From assembly GCA_043228905.1 (NCBI GenBank), contig JBHGNT010000012.1, positions 6,634,001 to 6,698,000 of the forward strand: a DNA stretch of 64,000 nt, in the 5' to 3' direction. The DNA is from Azolla caroliniana. Taxonomy: Eukaryota > Polypodiophyta. The position numbers were made by a program, and so were the translations under genes. The notes beneath the pieces are model-generated. The model was not told the origin of the DNA. It did not search any database and worked only from the letters and a program-made list of their open reading frames with translations. Below are positions 20,113 through 30,255 of the stretch, piece after piece; position 1 is the first letter of the stretch; the number at the start of each line of letters is the position of its first letter.

Positions 20113-21161
20113 TGTCGTGAAGATCCGTCACTACACGCGGATCGTGAGGCGGAACCGCCGGGGTTCTGGACCGGAAGGATTTAGAGTCGATACAAGCTTT
20201 GGCGAGAAAGTACTTAAGATAGATTGGGAAAGAGAGAAGTTGAGATTACACAATTGATTTGATAACGAATTTCTTCCTCTTAATTTTCATACAAAAAAAA
20301 ACTATGTTTTTCTCCTCCCCCTTCCCTCTTTTATAGATGCTCTCATGCATATGATGCATGTGAGGGTACAAGACATGCATAAATTGCATGTTTGCCATTT
20401 GGCGCTTAAGTATTATATGTGGTGCATGCTAACCATGCCACTCATTTTAGCACTCATGGATGAGAATTTACATGTAAAAGTACAATGATAGAAATATAAT
20501 TTCAACTAAATACTATGGTTTAATGGTAAGCCATTTGACTCCTAACTTGGAGGTGCAAGGTTCGAATCCATACTTGCCCTCCTTGTATATGTAAATATGT
20601 ATATATTTTTATATATTTATTTTATCTAGTCGCCGGTTCGCCGGATACCGTCGTCGGATGCCGTCGTCGGATACCGGTGCCGCCGCCGACGCCGGATACC
20701 GGTGCCGATGCCGACGCCGGATGCCGCCGCCGGATGCCGACGCCGCCGCCGGATTGTGGTCGGATCACCGGCTCCATCGCCGGTCCGGTTTTGGTTGGCC
20801 AAAACCCTTTTCGAGTAGCTAGCCACCTCCACTCTAAGTTCAAGTTACCTTGACTCTCTATGCTCCACACATAGACACAAAGATAATATCTTTTGCTCCA
20901 CCTTATATATGATGAGAGCCGTATTTGTCGTGCCTATGTGGGATATCTCACAATTTTCTCTTTTCTTTTCACAAACTTTATACCCTCATATCTTGACATT
21001 TAGTTGTCCATTTCTCGTGTAATAAAGTGCATTCGAAACCTCCATCATTTTGTACTTAGATATTAAAAATATTATCTTCACAATTATTGTATTACATGAT
21101 TCATACTCGATTTTGTACGTTTTATGGGATTTTCACACGATTGCCGAAAATCTTCACGACA
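20113..21161 (-). repeat. 5' LTR of D with expanded GCC-rich minisatellite
   Basis: 1049 bp, 94 bp longer than the other LTR. Most of the excess is at 20636-20758, where a word of type GCCGGATACCGNCGNC is repeated about eight times; the 3' LTR has two or three copies. Apart from this, the two LTRs agree closely. Confidence 0.85.
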
Positions 21162-22297
21162 CCGGTTGATATCAGATTCAGACGAATTTCCGGAATGTGT
21201 CGGACATCCTTCAACAGCAGCTTGCATCCGGTTGGTGTTGACAACCACACGTCTCCTATGCCGACAATTCGGCATGTACCTTCATTCCCCTTCCGAACAC
21301 AACCGTGATCAATGGCTGAGTAGGATGAGAAACATTTCCGGTCCGGGGTAAGGTGGAACGACGCTCCGGAGTCGACCACCCAGGTCATCTCATCGCCAAC
21401 AAGGTTTATCTCACTCTCCTCGGTGATGAGCATCAACTCTTCTTCACTTGCCGCAATTGCCGTCGTTCCCTTCCGGTCCGCCCCCCTCCGGTCTTTACCG
21501 TTCCGGTCCGGTGTCCGCTTCGAATTGGTACCATTGGTTTCCTTGTCTTTTCGGAAATGCCGACAGTTCTTCTGGAAGTGTCCCGGCTTGCCGCAATAGA
21601 AGCAAGTAGGCCTCCCCCTTGACTTTGACCGCGTCCCCGACTTTTCCTGGTTCTGGGGACTACGGTTTCTATGTCTTCCGCGTTCTGATTCGGTAAGGAG
21701 CGCTTTGGAGTCGGAGCTCGTATCCTTATCTTTCCGACACGCCTCCTCATCTAACAATCTCGACTTCACTCTTGCTAGGGATAACCGTTTCCCTTCCGGC
21801 CCGGCGTTGCTCAAAGTGACAACCAACGTCTCCCAGCTATCCGGGAGGGAACCGAGCAGGAGTAGTGCTAGTACCTCATCGGCGAGAGGTACTTCCAATG
21901 ATGTTGCCTGGTGGATCAGCCCCTAGAAGGCATTCATGTGCTCTGCCATGTTGGAGCCATGTTGGTACCAGAGTCTTACTAGCTTCTGGAATACCGAAAC
22001 CTGATTAACATCATTTTTTTTTTGAAACATAATGCCGATCTTCTCCCAGAGCTCATGAGCCTTGCTCTCTTCATTGAAGTTATTGTATAGGCTCATGTCG
22101 ATGAAGCACCGTATGTACGCCGTTGTCTTCATGTGCATCACCTCCCATATCGTGGCGTCAATTTTGTCCGGTCTCTTGTCCCCAAACTGAACTGGCAACC
22201 AAAGATCTTTAACCACGAGCATGTCCCTCATCTTCGACTTCCACACCGAATAGTTGGATCTGGTGAGCTTGAACATGGCTCCCAACGAATCGTCCAT
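21162..22297 (-). pseudogene. C4 gag and protease
   Basis: Start ATG at 22297 (MDDSLGAMFKLTRSNYSVWK), the DUF4219-like start of copia gag, followed by KMRDMLVVKDLWLPV and the UBN2-type capsid. A stop near 21923 separates it from MEVPLADEVLALLLLGSLPD. The zinc knuckle is CFYCGKPGHFQKNC near 21585. Protease: MTWVVDSGASFHLT at about 21345-21385. It ends with IRLNLISTG at the D insertion. Apart from the single stop this half is well preserved. Confidence 0.87.
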
Positions 22298-22312
22298 TTT
22301 CTGTGTCGTTTC

Positions 22313-22324
22313 GCTCTGATACCA
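22313..22324 (-). promoter_or_regulatory. Initiator tRNA-Met primer site of C4
   Basis: TGGTATCAGAGC on the element strand, three bases after the 5' LTR. It is complementary to the 3' end of plant initiator tRNA-Met, the usual copia primer. Confidence 0.9.
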
Positions 22325-22327
22325 CTT

Positions 22328-23017
22328 TGACAGGAACTGCACGCTCCCTATGCGCAACGCTCGGCCACAACAGAGCTTAGAATCATACACAAGAAAAGGG
22401 AAATGAAAGCATGACACAATGGAGAGAGGAGTACACAGGATGTTAGCGTGGAAAAACCCAAACTAGGGAAAAAAAACCACGACAGTCCACAGACTGCAAA
22501 CTATCACTATATCAGAATGTACAATAGTGAGCTCACGGAGGCAACGACCTCGTGGTCACGATCTTCGCCACAGGCAGTGGTTACAACAGAGGCAACGACC
22601 TCTTCCTCTCTCTCTCTCTATATATATATATACATACACTGTTACACACTCTCAGGTCTTGCACCAACAAGAATGACAACAACACTATTCTCTGTTTGCC
22701 CTAAGTCATATTTATACCAATATGACTTTTCGGTTATTTACAAATATAGCCCTGATGGACTCTTAGAGACATATTTACAAATATGTCCCTTCATCCGGTG
22801 AGCACTTCTCACGGGGCCTTCACCATCCGGCTCTTGCCTGGTACTCCTCATCCGGTTCACACCGGGTCTTCCGTAGCCGGGTACTCCTCATCCGGCGCTT
22901 GCCGGGTACACCACATCCGGTTCTCACCGGGTCTTCCGTAGCCGGGTACTTCTCACCGAGTTTGCTCATCAGTATTGTTCTTCTCACTTCTCATCTGGAG
23001 GGACCTGTTTCCTAACA
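22328..23017 (-). repeat. 5' LTR of C4
   Basis: 690 bp, TGACAGGAACTGCACGCTCC...CCTAACA, matching 5063-5783 with differences mainly in the CT/TA microsatellite near 22600-22635 and a shorter run of CATCCGG words. Confidence 0.87.
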
Positions 23018-24500
23018 CACAGGATGTAGCTTTTCATCATCACCTTGTTGAGACAGAATGCTACCCAAGGCGAAATCCGACGCATCTGCTTCAATGATGA
23101 ATGGTTTTTCTGGATCAACATGAGCTAAAACAGGAGCTGATGTAAATGCCTTCTTAAGACTCTCAAAAGCAATGTCCGCTTCTTCAGACCAAACGAACGA
23201 TTTTCCCTTCTTGGTAAGTTGTGTGAGAGGCAGAACAAGCTTTGAGTAATCCTATATGAACTTGCGGTAAAAATTGGCAAAGCCGAAAAAGCATTGCACA
23301 TCTCACAACGAACGCGGAGTCTGCCACTCTACCACCATTTTGACCTTAGCTAGATCCATGGAGATGCCTTCTGAGGAAATGACATAACCCAAAAATTCTA
23401 CATGGTTGCACCCGAAACTACATTTTTCTAGTTTTGTATAAAGACCATGTTCTCGAAGTTGTTTTAGTACTAACAGTACATGAGAATCATGCTCTTCTTG
23501 GGTCTTTGAATAAACCAGTAGATCATCCAAATAGATGATCAAAAATCATCCAAGAGATCTCGGAATATATCATTTGCCATTAGTGAGGCCGAATGGCATG
23601 AGTGTATACTCGAAGTGCCCATATCTGGTGCGAAACGCAGTCTTCCATTCATCTCCTGGTTGGATCCGTACGAGGTTATACACTCCTCGTAAGTCAATCT
23701 TTGTGAAGAACCTTGCACCATTGATCCGTTCTAAAAGACTTGAGATAAGGGGAAGTGCATACCCATCCTGATGGTTATTTTTTTCAACCCACGGTAATCT
23801 ACGACGAGACGAAGTGATCCATCCTTTTTCTTGATGAAGAAAATGGGTGCACCGGCTGGAGATTTCGAATGTCGAATGAAACCATTTGCCAAATTCTCCT
23901 CTATATAGGCTCGAAGGACTTCTAGCTCGGTTGGTGACAAATTGTAGATCGGTCCCCATGGTGGCTCTTTTCCCGGTTTTAAATCGATGGGGCAATCATA
24001 CAGTCGATGGTGAGGAAGCGTATTAGCTCGTATTTTATCGAACACATCGGCATAATGACGATACTTCTCTGGAAGTTGAACAACGGACTCCTTTTTATTG
24101 ATACCGGAGGGGTTTACTGATATTGCGAAGAGAAACATTTCTTCCTTATGTCCTTCCTCACGCAACTGATGTAGCGAAATGGTTGCAATATTATGAGTAG
24201 ATCCTCGGGTTTGTCGACACCATATTTCTCTTGTTCTCCAATCTATGGCTGGGTTATGTAATTCAAACCATGGTAATCCCAAAACAATGGGATGTTCTGG
24301 GATACTAATTATATTAAATGGTACTACACACACTAAGTTATTTAGGACAATATTAACGGGTTCTAACTCTTCTATAATATTCCCGGAAGCAATGGGACGA
24401 TCATCAATGACTACTACAGAGGCTGGACATGGGAGTTTCTTTAGGGATATCTGATGAGCTTGGGCAAAATTCTTATCCATGAATCAAGAGTTGGCTCCGA
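23018..24500 (-). pseudogene. G1b protease tail and reverse transcriptase
   Basis: Minus strand: protease LLDFGANS (Ser of DSG changed to Phe, near 24490-24510), LGLPWFELHNPAIDW, then [65 protein letters not shown], a deletion of about ten residues, [11 protein letters not shown] (YLDD near 23530) and [15 protein letters not shown]. The RNase H start (FIIEADASDFALGSILSQQG) reaches the C4 joint at 23018. Several stops break the frame. Confidence 0.85.
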
Positions 24501-25860
24501 AATCTAAGAGTGCTAAGACATGTATTGGAGGAGTACTTTTAGTACTAACCATTACCTAAACTAAGAACACATTGCTAACTTGCTTAGAGGAAATGGAACC
24601 ACTAATGGGCTGCACAGATCTAGGGTTGTCCAACCAAACGGCTCCTATTTTGGATGGACTTAATCGTTTAACTCTTCTTCTAGTTGACTAAGGATTTCAA
24701 ATTTTTTTGAAAGACTTGGGCTATTAGGACTATCAGACACACCTAGAGGAATAGACTTGGGTTTAGTACTATTAGTACTAGTGGTTATTTGATTTACCTG
24801 CCTTTTCGACCAATGGGGGCAGTTCACTGCAATATGCCCCGGTCCACCGTAATAAAGACATAATCAATTTGCCCTGCGTCGTTGCTTTTCTTCTTCCGAT
24901 AGTGGTCCACGACGACATGTGGTGTCGATTTCCATTGGAGTCGGAGTATTTGTTGGAGACGTATTGAATGACTCCCTTGGGAAAGACTTTGCTACGATTG
25001 AAGCGTAGGTGGGCTCCGATCTTGTTCGTGGCATTTGGAACTGAGGTTCTGAACATCGTTCGAAGAGGCGATTATCGCATCGCACTGCACGACTGATTGC
25101 TTCTGTCAATGACTTTGGCTCCTCGGGGAAAGTTAAGAGTAAATCTTTAACATTGTTACGTAGGCCAAAACGAAATTGCTCCATTAGTGCATGGTCATCC
25201 CAGGGAATAATGGTGGTGAGAAGACGGAAATCTGCAGGATAAGCCGAGGCCGGCCTCACCTTGGCGCAATCTTCGGATTTTGTTGATTGCTGTTCTAACA
25301 CTGTCGGTATCTCCAAAACAGGCTTTAAACTCCGTAATAAACTCTTTGAAATTATTTAACAAGGGAGAGCTTTTTTCTAATAGGGGGGCGAACCATGCCA
25401 AAGCCATGCCACGAAGTAGAGTGCCTACTAGTCCCACTCGTGATGCATCGATGGGATATCAAGAAGGATGCATTTGAATGACTAATCGTACCTGATTAAG
25501 GAATCCTCTAAACTACGATCGCGTTCCATCGAATTTCATGGGAAGGCCAATCTTGGGTTCTTTATGAATCCCTTGCGTACTGGGTCCTTGTTGTTGCATC
25601 GCTACTAAGGTTGCTTTAAGTTGTTGCACGCGTACCACTAGTTCCCCATGTTGTTGTTGTGTCTACTGCTTTTCTAAGGATATTTGTTGAAGATCCCCCA
25701 ACAACCGTTGATTTTCTTGTTCCAAAGCTAGGAACTTCTCTTTCAAGCGTTAACAGCGGCCATAGTATGAGAGAAAACAGATTGATATTCTTGAGCGTTA
25801 ATAGTGGCCATAGTATGAGAGAAAAGAGGAATAAGAGATTAGTATGAAGGGAGGGAGAAG
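24500..25860 (-). pseudogene. G1b gag
   Basis: Capsid region MGLVGTLLRGMALAWFAPLL, ACFGDTDSVRTAINKIRRL and FPEEPKSLTEAISRAVRCDN, then [19 protein letters not shown] and a zinc knuckle near 24840 ([12 protein letters not shown]). Gag ends ...EEELND-stop at about 24660, directly after the GTTAAAC heptamer. The N-terminal third (25450-25860) is decayed but still carries Gln-rich coiled-coil text. A TAG at the codon before FRGFLNQV interrupts it; the arginine there is intact, whereas G1a and G2 have TGA. Confidence 0.8.
24628..24672 (-). promoter_or_regulatory. gag/pol -1 frameshift signal, G1b copy
   Basis: On the element strand G_TTA_AAC in the gag frame, six bases, then GTCCATCC ... GGTTGGAC, which pair at seven of eight positions around a 16-base loop. 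The pol frame continues as RLSPSKIGAVWLD. Same arrangement as G1a at 48261-48305. Confidence 0.65.
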
Positions 25861-25893
25861 TAAGAAGATAAAGGAAGAGAAGGAAGGAGAGGA

Positions 25894-25905
25894 AAATCGG
25901 TTCAA
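25894..25905 (-). promoter_or_regulatory. Self-priming site of G1b
   Basis: Element strand TTGAACCGATTT, two bases inside the 5' LTR stub that starts at 25908. It is exactly complementary to the predicted mRNA start AAATCGGTTCAA in the 3' LTR (3614-3625). Confidence 0.75.
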
Positions 25906-25907
25906 AC

Positions 25908-25949
25908 TGTAAGGCGCAATACTAAAACAGAGAAGGAATTAGTACTAAT
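25908..25949 (-). repeat. Truncated 5' LTR of G1b
   Basis: Only the last 42 bases of the element-strand LTR remain (words AATACTAAAACAGAGAAGG and AATTAGTACTAA, shared with 3383-3480). Beyond it copia RT sequence starts abruptly. Confidence 0.75.
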
Positions 25950-26394
25950 TGTTGTTCACCCGGTAAGGTCCGAACGGTTCAGTTTGCATCCTACTTTACG
26001 TTGATGATTTAGTCATCACCGGACCTGGACTCAATGAAATCGGTCGAGTAAAGTCCCAGTTGTCGGACGCATTTGAAATGAAGGTCCTGGGGAACCTTCA
26101 TTACTTTATTGGGATTGAGGTGATCCGAACCCTCGACGGCATATTGCTCTCACAACGACACTATGTGTTGAATATGCTATACAAGTTCAGTATGACGGAG
26201 TGCCGACCTGTCTCCACACCTCTGGACCGGAACCAGAAGCTCTGTCCCAACTCCGGACTGCCCTGCGATGAGAAACGGTTCCAACAAATCGTAAGCCTAA
26301 TATACTTGACAATCACTTGACCCGACCTCAGTTACCCGGTCGGAGTGATCAGCCAGTTCATGAAGAAGCCGACCACCGAGCATCTTCAGTTCGC
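25950..26394 (+). pseudogene. copia RT and RNase H fragment (C5)
   Basis: Plus-strand copia RT: a damaged YVDD region (LRLMI*SSP frame, near 25990), then MSDAFEMKVLGNLHYFIGIE, VIRTLDGILLSQRHYVLNML, TECRPVSTPLDRNQKL, and PDLSYPVGVISQFMKKPTTE after a stop. It ends in EHLQF at the start of E. The family is the same as C1 and C3. It probably belongs with the gag piece at 2847-3382 on the other side of G1b. Confidence 0.75.
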
Positions 26395-26982
26395 TGTCGT
26401 GAAGAAAATCAGCCATAGGCGGAATCGGAGAGAAAGCACGTAAACCGGCCCCTACACGGATGTGACTACTAAGCCACACACATTTATTAGAGGGGGATAT
26501 TGCGTATCCCAAAGGGGGACAGGGAATAAAAGGCAAGAGGGGAAGGGAAAAAGGATATCGCGCGCGAGGAAGAAGAAAAAGCTCTGTTGCAGAAGGGAAG
26601 CAGAGCTCTCTCTCTACTCCTCGAGCCGTCGTTCTTTGTGGGTCCATCGCCGCCTGTGGGAGTGCGCTGCCTCTGCTTCGTGGACAGCCCGTGTGCTTCC
26701 AGCAGAGTCGCTCCCTTTTCCCTTTGTTTCTTGGAGTCGGGTGACTGTTGTTGGTGTGCGTGAGTAGGGTCCCCGTGTCGGGTCCGTCGCCGCCTCGTCG
26801 GTTGTAACTGTTAGGGATTGTAATCTCTTGTCATTATAATTAAGTGTTACGATTCTATCTCTTTCCTTCTCGCTTTTCGTGTCGGTGAATCTCTCAGTCT
26901 TTGTCTTTGTCTCTCTCGTCCTTCGGTCCAAGACCCCCGTGGTCCTGCCCCCTTTCACATGTACGCGCATAATAACGTGACA
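26395..26982 (+). repeat. 5' LTR of E
   Basis: 588 bp, TGTCGTGAAGA...CGTGACA. The first 11 bases equal those of the D LTR; the rest differs. A TATA-like element is not obvious. The 3' LTR keeps only the last ~97 bp (40521-40617) and perhaps a short piece at 39755-39775. Confidence 0.8.
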
Positions 26983-26986
26983 TATT

Positions 26987-27002
26987 TGGTGAACCCGACG
27001 TG
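26987..27002 (+). promoter_or_regulatory. Primer-binding site of E
   Basis: TGGTGAACCCGACGTG, four bases after the 5' LTR and identical to that of D. The tRNA was not identified. Confidence 0.7.
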
Positions 27003-27026
27003 AACAGGCGGCAGAGGAGTCGAAAG

Positions 27027-28544
27027 ATGAGGGGATCGGAGCTAGCAGAGGCAATGGCGGTGGCCGTTGACCGGCTGGTGAGCGCTCGTGAGGGAACGGG
27101 TACCCTCGACAGAGCCATTGAATCGATCGTCGGCTCTATAGGCCGTATCGGAGGGAAAGACACCACAAGTTATTTGGAGGCTTTCCGGGCCGAAATGATC
27201 ATGAGGGATATCTAGGTGGACAGGCGGCTGTCCGGATTCCCTCGGGTGGTGACGTCGGGCATCCATGGGGAGGTGCTCGAGGTGCTAGCCGGATGCCAGA
27301 CTTGGGAGGAGTTCGAGCTGCAGCTCCTCCAGAAGTATGGGTTTGACGACTCGCTCCGGCTGTTGAGGCGGGGCTTCATGGCGTGGGTGGAAAGCCCCGG
27401 AAAAGGGAGGAACACGTCGGTGCTCCTCCAGGAGTTTGAAAAACGGTTCGCGCGACTGTCGACGCTGGACCGGACGGTGCTCGAAACAAGTCAAGTACTG
27501 CTATTTGTCAAGTCGGTGGATGCGCTCGATAGGGAAAAGGTGGGGCCCCTATTGGAAACGGAAAAAGGGCTCACGACGGATTGGGCCGTGGTAAAACAGG
27601 TCAGCAACCGTTTCGACAAACAGCGCGATTGGAGCGACGGAAGCACGTCGGGGTCGGGGCCGGTCCTGGGGAGGAGGTTCGAGGAGCCGGTTTCGGTGCC
27701 GGCTGGGAGGAAGGAAGAGACCCGAATCTGGCCGGAGTTGGGATCGGCATCAAACGACGTGGTCAGAGGCCCATCCGGAGGAGCGGCTCTAGAGGAGCTA
27801 ACACAGATGGTGCGCGACCTTCAGATCGCGCAGGTCCGGAGAGACAACAGTGAACAACCTCGCGACCGGAGGCCGCCGGCTGGGCAACGGTGCATGTGGT
27901 GTGACACGATCGGTCACATTCGGAAGGATTGCGCGGATTTCACCGACGCACTCAGGACCAATGTGGTGTACCTCTGGAACGTGCAGGTGCACGCGAGCGA
28001 GACCCAGAGAGCCCTGGAACTGAATACGGGGCACGACGGAATGAAGAGGTTAATGGAAGAGGTCGCGGCACGACACGTCGAGGCCGTTAACTACTCAGTG
28101 TCGGCAGGAATTCGGGTCGGGGGTGATGAGACCCGGAAGGCGAAGGACTTTGGATTCTGGCCGCTAGTGCTAGAAGGCCTCTCCGGAGTTCGGCTGAGGA
28201 AGGAAGAGGCAGACTGCGCGGAACAGCAGGTCCAGGAGGTCACCGGTTGGGATGATCCGGTCGAAGAGCAAACGGGCTTCGTAGAAGCTGCTTGCCAGAA
28301 GTACGAGGTTCTGGTGGAGGACAAACGGGCCGGAAAGGCTGGAGGGGTTGGCCCCCCGAGGTATGAGACCCGGTTGGACCGAAACCGACCAGTGCCAGCA
28401 ACCCAGGCGTACCGGACGGGAAAAAGCAGGCGGGGTTTCTGTTGAGCACCGAAATTGAGAGAGCAACGGACCTACGGAGGGTCCTTGAAGAGCGAATCCT
28501 CGACAGTAAGGTGGAGCTGTCGTTGCAGGAGGTGCTGGGAATTG
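27027..28544 (+). pseudogene. E gag and start of the gag-protease linker
   Basis: ATG at 27027 (MRGSELAEAMAVAVDRLVSA). A TAG at 27213, probably from CAG, separates the first 62 codons from a 409-codon frame: capsid (VLEVLAGCQTWEEFELQLLQ, FARLSTLDRTVLETSQVLLF), then the zinc knuckle CMWCDTIGHIRKDC near 27892-27935. A frameshift just before 28445 leads into ATDLRRVLEERILDSKVELS, which matches D. The reading stops at the F insertion in codon LGI and resumes at 35656 as AKREFHDSIVDLVKRKRL. Confidence 0.85.
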
Positions 28545-29015
28545 TGTTAAGAGTCTATTACTAATCAATAGACCAAATCAAGTAAAAAGGAAGAAAATAG
28601 ATTGGATAGAAGAACCCGTTCCACCCGACCACCCCCGAGCTATGATCTAGACATAGCCAACCTACCACCGACGTCCCATACCGCCGGATATTAGGATGAC
28701 TAATACCTTGGAAGAGATAAACACGATCGTCGAGACGAAAGCCTAGCCCGCACCACCGGTGTCTACGACAGCAGCCTTCCGACGTGGTTCCTATGAGGGT
28801 AGCTAAGCCTCATATTTATACCTTTTCCTAGGCCCCTTGAATAGATGTGCCTTTCTAAAAGGCTCTCTATTCATTGGTTGTCTAAATCATGATAGTGCAT
28901 GCACATATCATTCATTCTATCCAATCATTAGTCCCCTTTTTAATAATAGTGAACATACCCTTCACTAATGTAAATATTAGTGACCTACCCTCACCAACGT
29001 TATGTGTACATAACA
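28545..29015 (-). repeat. 3' LTR of F
   Basis: 471 bp, TGTTAAGAG...CATAACA on the plus strand. The element-strand polypurine tract GAAGTAGGGGAGTA (29016-29029 on plus) adjoins it. Confidence 0.95.
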
Positions 29016-29022
29016 TACTCCC

Positions 29023-30255
29023 CTACTTCAAAAGATTGCACTCTTGCAATATAAAGTGAGGAAATTGTGCCTTAAGCGAATGCTCGCGTTCCCATGTGGC
29101 ATCATCAATAGGTTTATCCATCCATTTGATCTTGAATAGCCGAATCTCTTTAGAACGTAAACGTTTAGTACGAGAATCAAGAATTCGTTCAGGAACATGA
29201 GGTTTGTAAGAAAAATCCTCTAATGTTACAAGATCTTGGATTGTGATGGTGTTATCACCAGAGCCTAAAAATGGTTTTAGACGACTGACGTGAAAAACAG
29301 GATGAATACCAACGTTACGAGGTAAGGCAAGGTGATAAGCAGATGACCCAACTCGCTTAAGGATTTCAAATGGGCCACAATATCGTGGGGCCAACTTAGC
29401 GCACTTGCCCGTAGATAATGACGTAGAATCAGTCGGGACACGCAAAAAAACTTTTTGACCAATAGTAAATGCACGAGGACGTCTATCCTGATCAGCATAA
29501 AATCGAGCACGATCTTGAGCTGTCTTGACATTTTCTTTGGCAATATGCAACATTTGGTTCATGTCTTGCAAAAAATTGCGTGTACTGTCTAATGTATCAC
29601 GATGAATCGTGACATCAACTGGGGCACGTGGCTGAAAACCATACATCAACATAAAAGGACTATATCCAGTGGATGTATGTTTAGAGCTATTATAGGCAAA
29701 TTCTAAGATAGGAAGGTATTGCTCCCACTTAGAAGGGGTTTTTGCTACATAAGCTCGAAGCATGTCCTCAATAATTTGATTAACTCGTTCAGTTTGTCCA
29801 TCAGACTGAGGATGATCTGCGGAACTCATGCTCAACGTAGTTTCTAGTTTCTTAAAGACCTGAGTCCAAAAGTCACTAGTAAACTTGGAATCTCGATCAC
29901 TAACAATATCCATCGGTAATCCATAAAAACGAAATAACTCATCAACAAATTGATAAGCCAACTGTTGAGCGGTTACCGTGGTTTTTGTAGGAATAAATCT
30001 AGCTAATTTTGTTAGCCTGTCAACGACAACCCATATGGCATCATGACCCCTCTGTGTACGAGGTAAACTAACAATAAAATCCATCGAGATACTTTCCCAT
30101 TTATTGTTGGGAATATCTAAGGGATGTAAAAGACCAGCAGCTTTAAGTCGTTCCGACTTATTAATCTGACATTGTAAGCATTGAGTTACGTATTTATGCA
30201 CGTCAGAGCGCATCTTAGGCCAGAAAAAAGTACACGAGATGAGAACGAGTGTGCG
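29023..30255 (-). CDS. F integrase with chromodomain-like tail (C-terminal part of polyprotein)
   Basis: In frame with the upstream gag-pol but separated by the TAA at 30256. It contains the CxxC of the finger (CLQCQINKSERLK), the DDE core in SMDFIVSLPRTQRGHDAIWV, IVSDRDSKFTSDFW and HPQSDGQTERVNQIIEDML, a GPY/F module (LAPRYCGPFEILKRVGSSAY) and a chromodomain-like end (PERILDSRTKRLRSKEIRLF, KIKWMDKPIDDATWERE). All expected catalytic residues are present. The tail is of the sort found in tRNA-Met-primed plant chromoviruses. Confidence 0.9.
   Translation of the reverse strand, partial: RTLVLISCTFFWPKMRSDVHKYVTQCLQCQINKSERLKAAGLLHPLDIPNNKWESISMDFIVSLPRTQRGHDAIWVVVDRLTKLARFIPTKTTVTAQQLAYQFVDELFRFYGLPMDIVSDRDSKFTSDFWTQVFKKLETTLSMSSADHPQSDGQTERVNQIIEDMLRAYVAKTPSKWEQYLPILEFAYNSSKHTSTGYSPFMLMYGFQPRAPVDVTIHRDTLDSTRNFLQDMNQMLHIAKENVKTAQDRARFYADQDRRPRAFTIGQKVFLRVPTDSTSLSTGKCAKLAPRYCGPFEILKRVGSSAYHLALPRNVGIHPVFHVSRLKPFLGSGDNTITIQDLVTLEDFSYKPHVPERILDSRTKRLRSKEIRLFKIKWMDKPIDDATWEREHSLKAQFPHFILQECNLLK

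Larger units (their letters stand above)
13340..21161 (-). mobile_element. Ty3/gypsy element D (FLDD clade)
   Basis: Minus-strand gypsy with LTRs 13340-14294 and 20113-21161. Flanks share (A)CCGG: left 13335-13339, right from 21161/21162, a 4- or 5-bp duplication depending on where the LTR's last A is assigned. Removing it joins C4 protease (RLNLISTG) to C4 GAG-pre-integrase (DDEGYTG). Order is gag, protease, RT, RNase H, integrase, with no chromodomain recognised. The LTRs differ at about a dozen positions plus a size difference. E is its close relative. Confidence 0.9.
5063..23017 (-). mobile_element. Ty1/copia element C4, interrupted by three insertions
   Basis: Minus-strand copia with LTRs at 5063-5783 and 22328-23017. 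The flanks are CACAA (5058-5062) and CACAG (23018-23022), a 5-bp target duplication with one change. Joining the flanks restores G1b RNase H across the joint. It carries a solo LTR (6153-6587), gypsy G2 (7302-12579) and gypsy D (13340-21161). Its own gene order is gag, protease, integrase, RT, RNase H, with a deletion joining integrase to RT. Confidence 0.88.
3383..25949 (-). mobile_element. Ty3/gypsy chromovirus G1b, interrupted by copia C4
   Basis: Minus-strand chromodomain gypsy, same family as the fuller copy G1a at 46593-52279. Its parts are 3' LTR 3383-3842, integrase tail and chromodomain 3835-4257, an RNase H/integrase fusion 4239-5062, then copia C4 (5063-23017), then RT, protease and gag 23018-25890, and a 42-bp stub of the 5' LTR at 25908-25949. 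Left flank is copia gag, right flank copia RT. Because the 5' LTR is truncated, no target duplication can be checked. Confidence 0.85.

Noticed and set aside
20622-20870. Arg/His/Pro-rich frames in the D LTR
   Set aside because: Products of the GCC-rich minisatellite; absent from the shorter LTR.
28300-28450. Gag-pol frameshift signal in E near 28440
   Set aside because: The shift is a plain one-base indel relative to D, with no recognisable slippery site.
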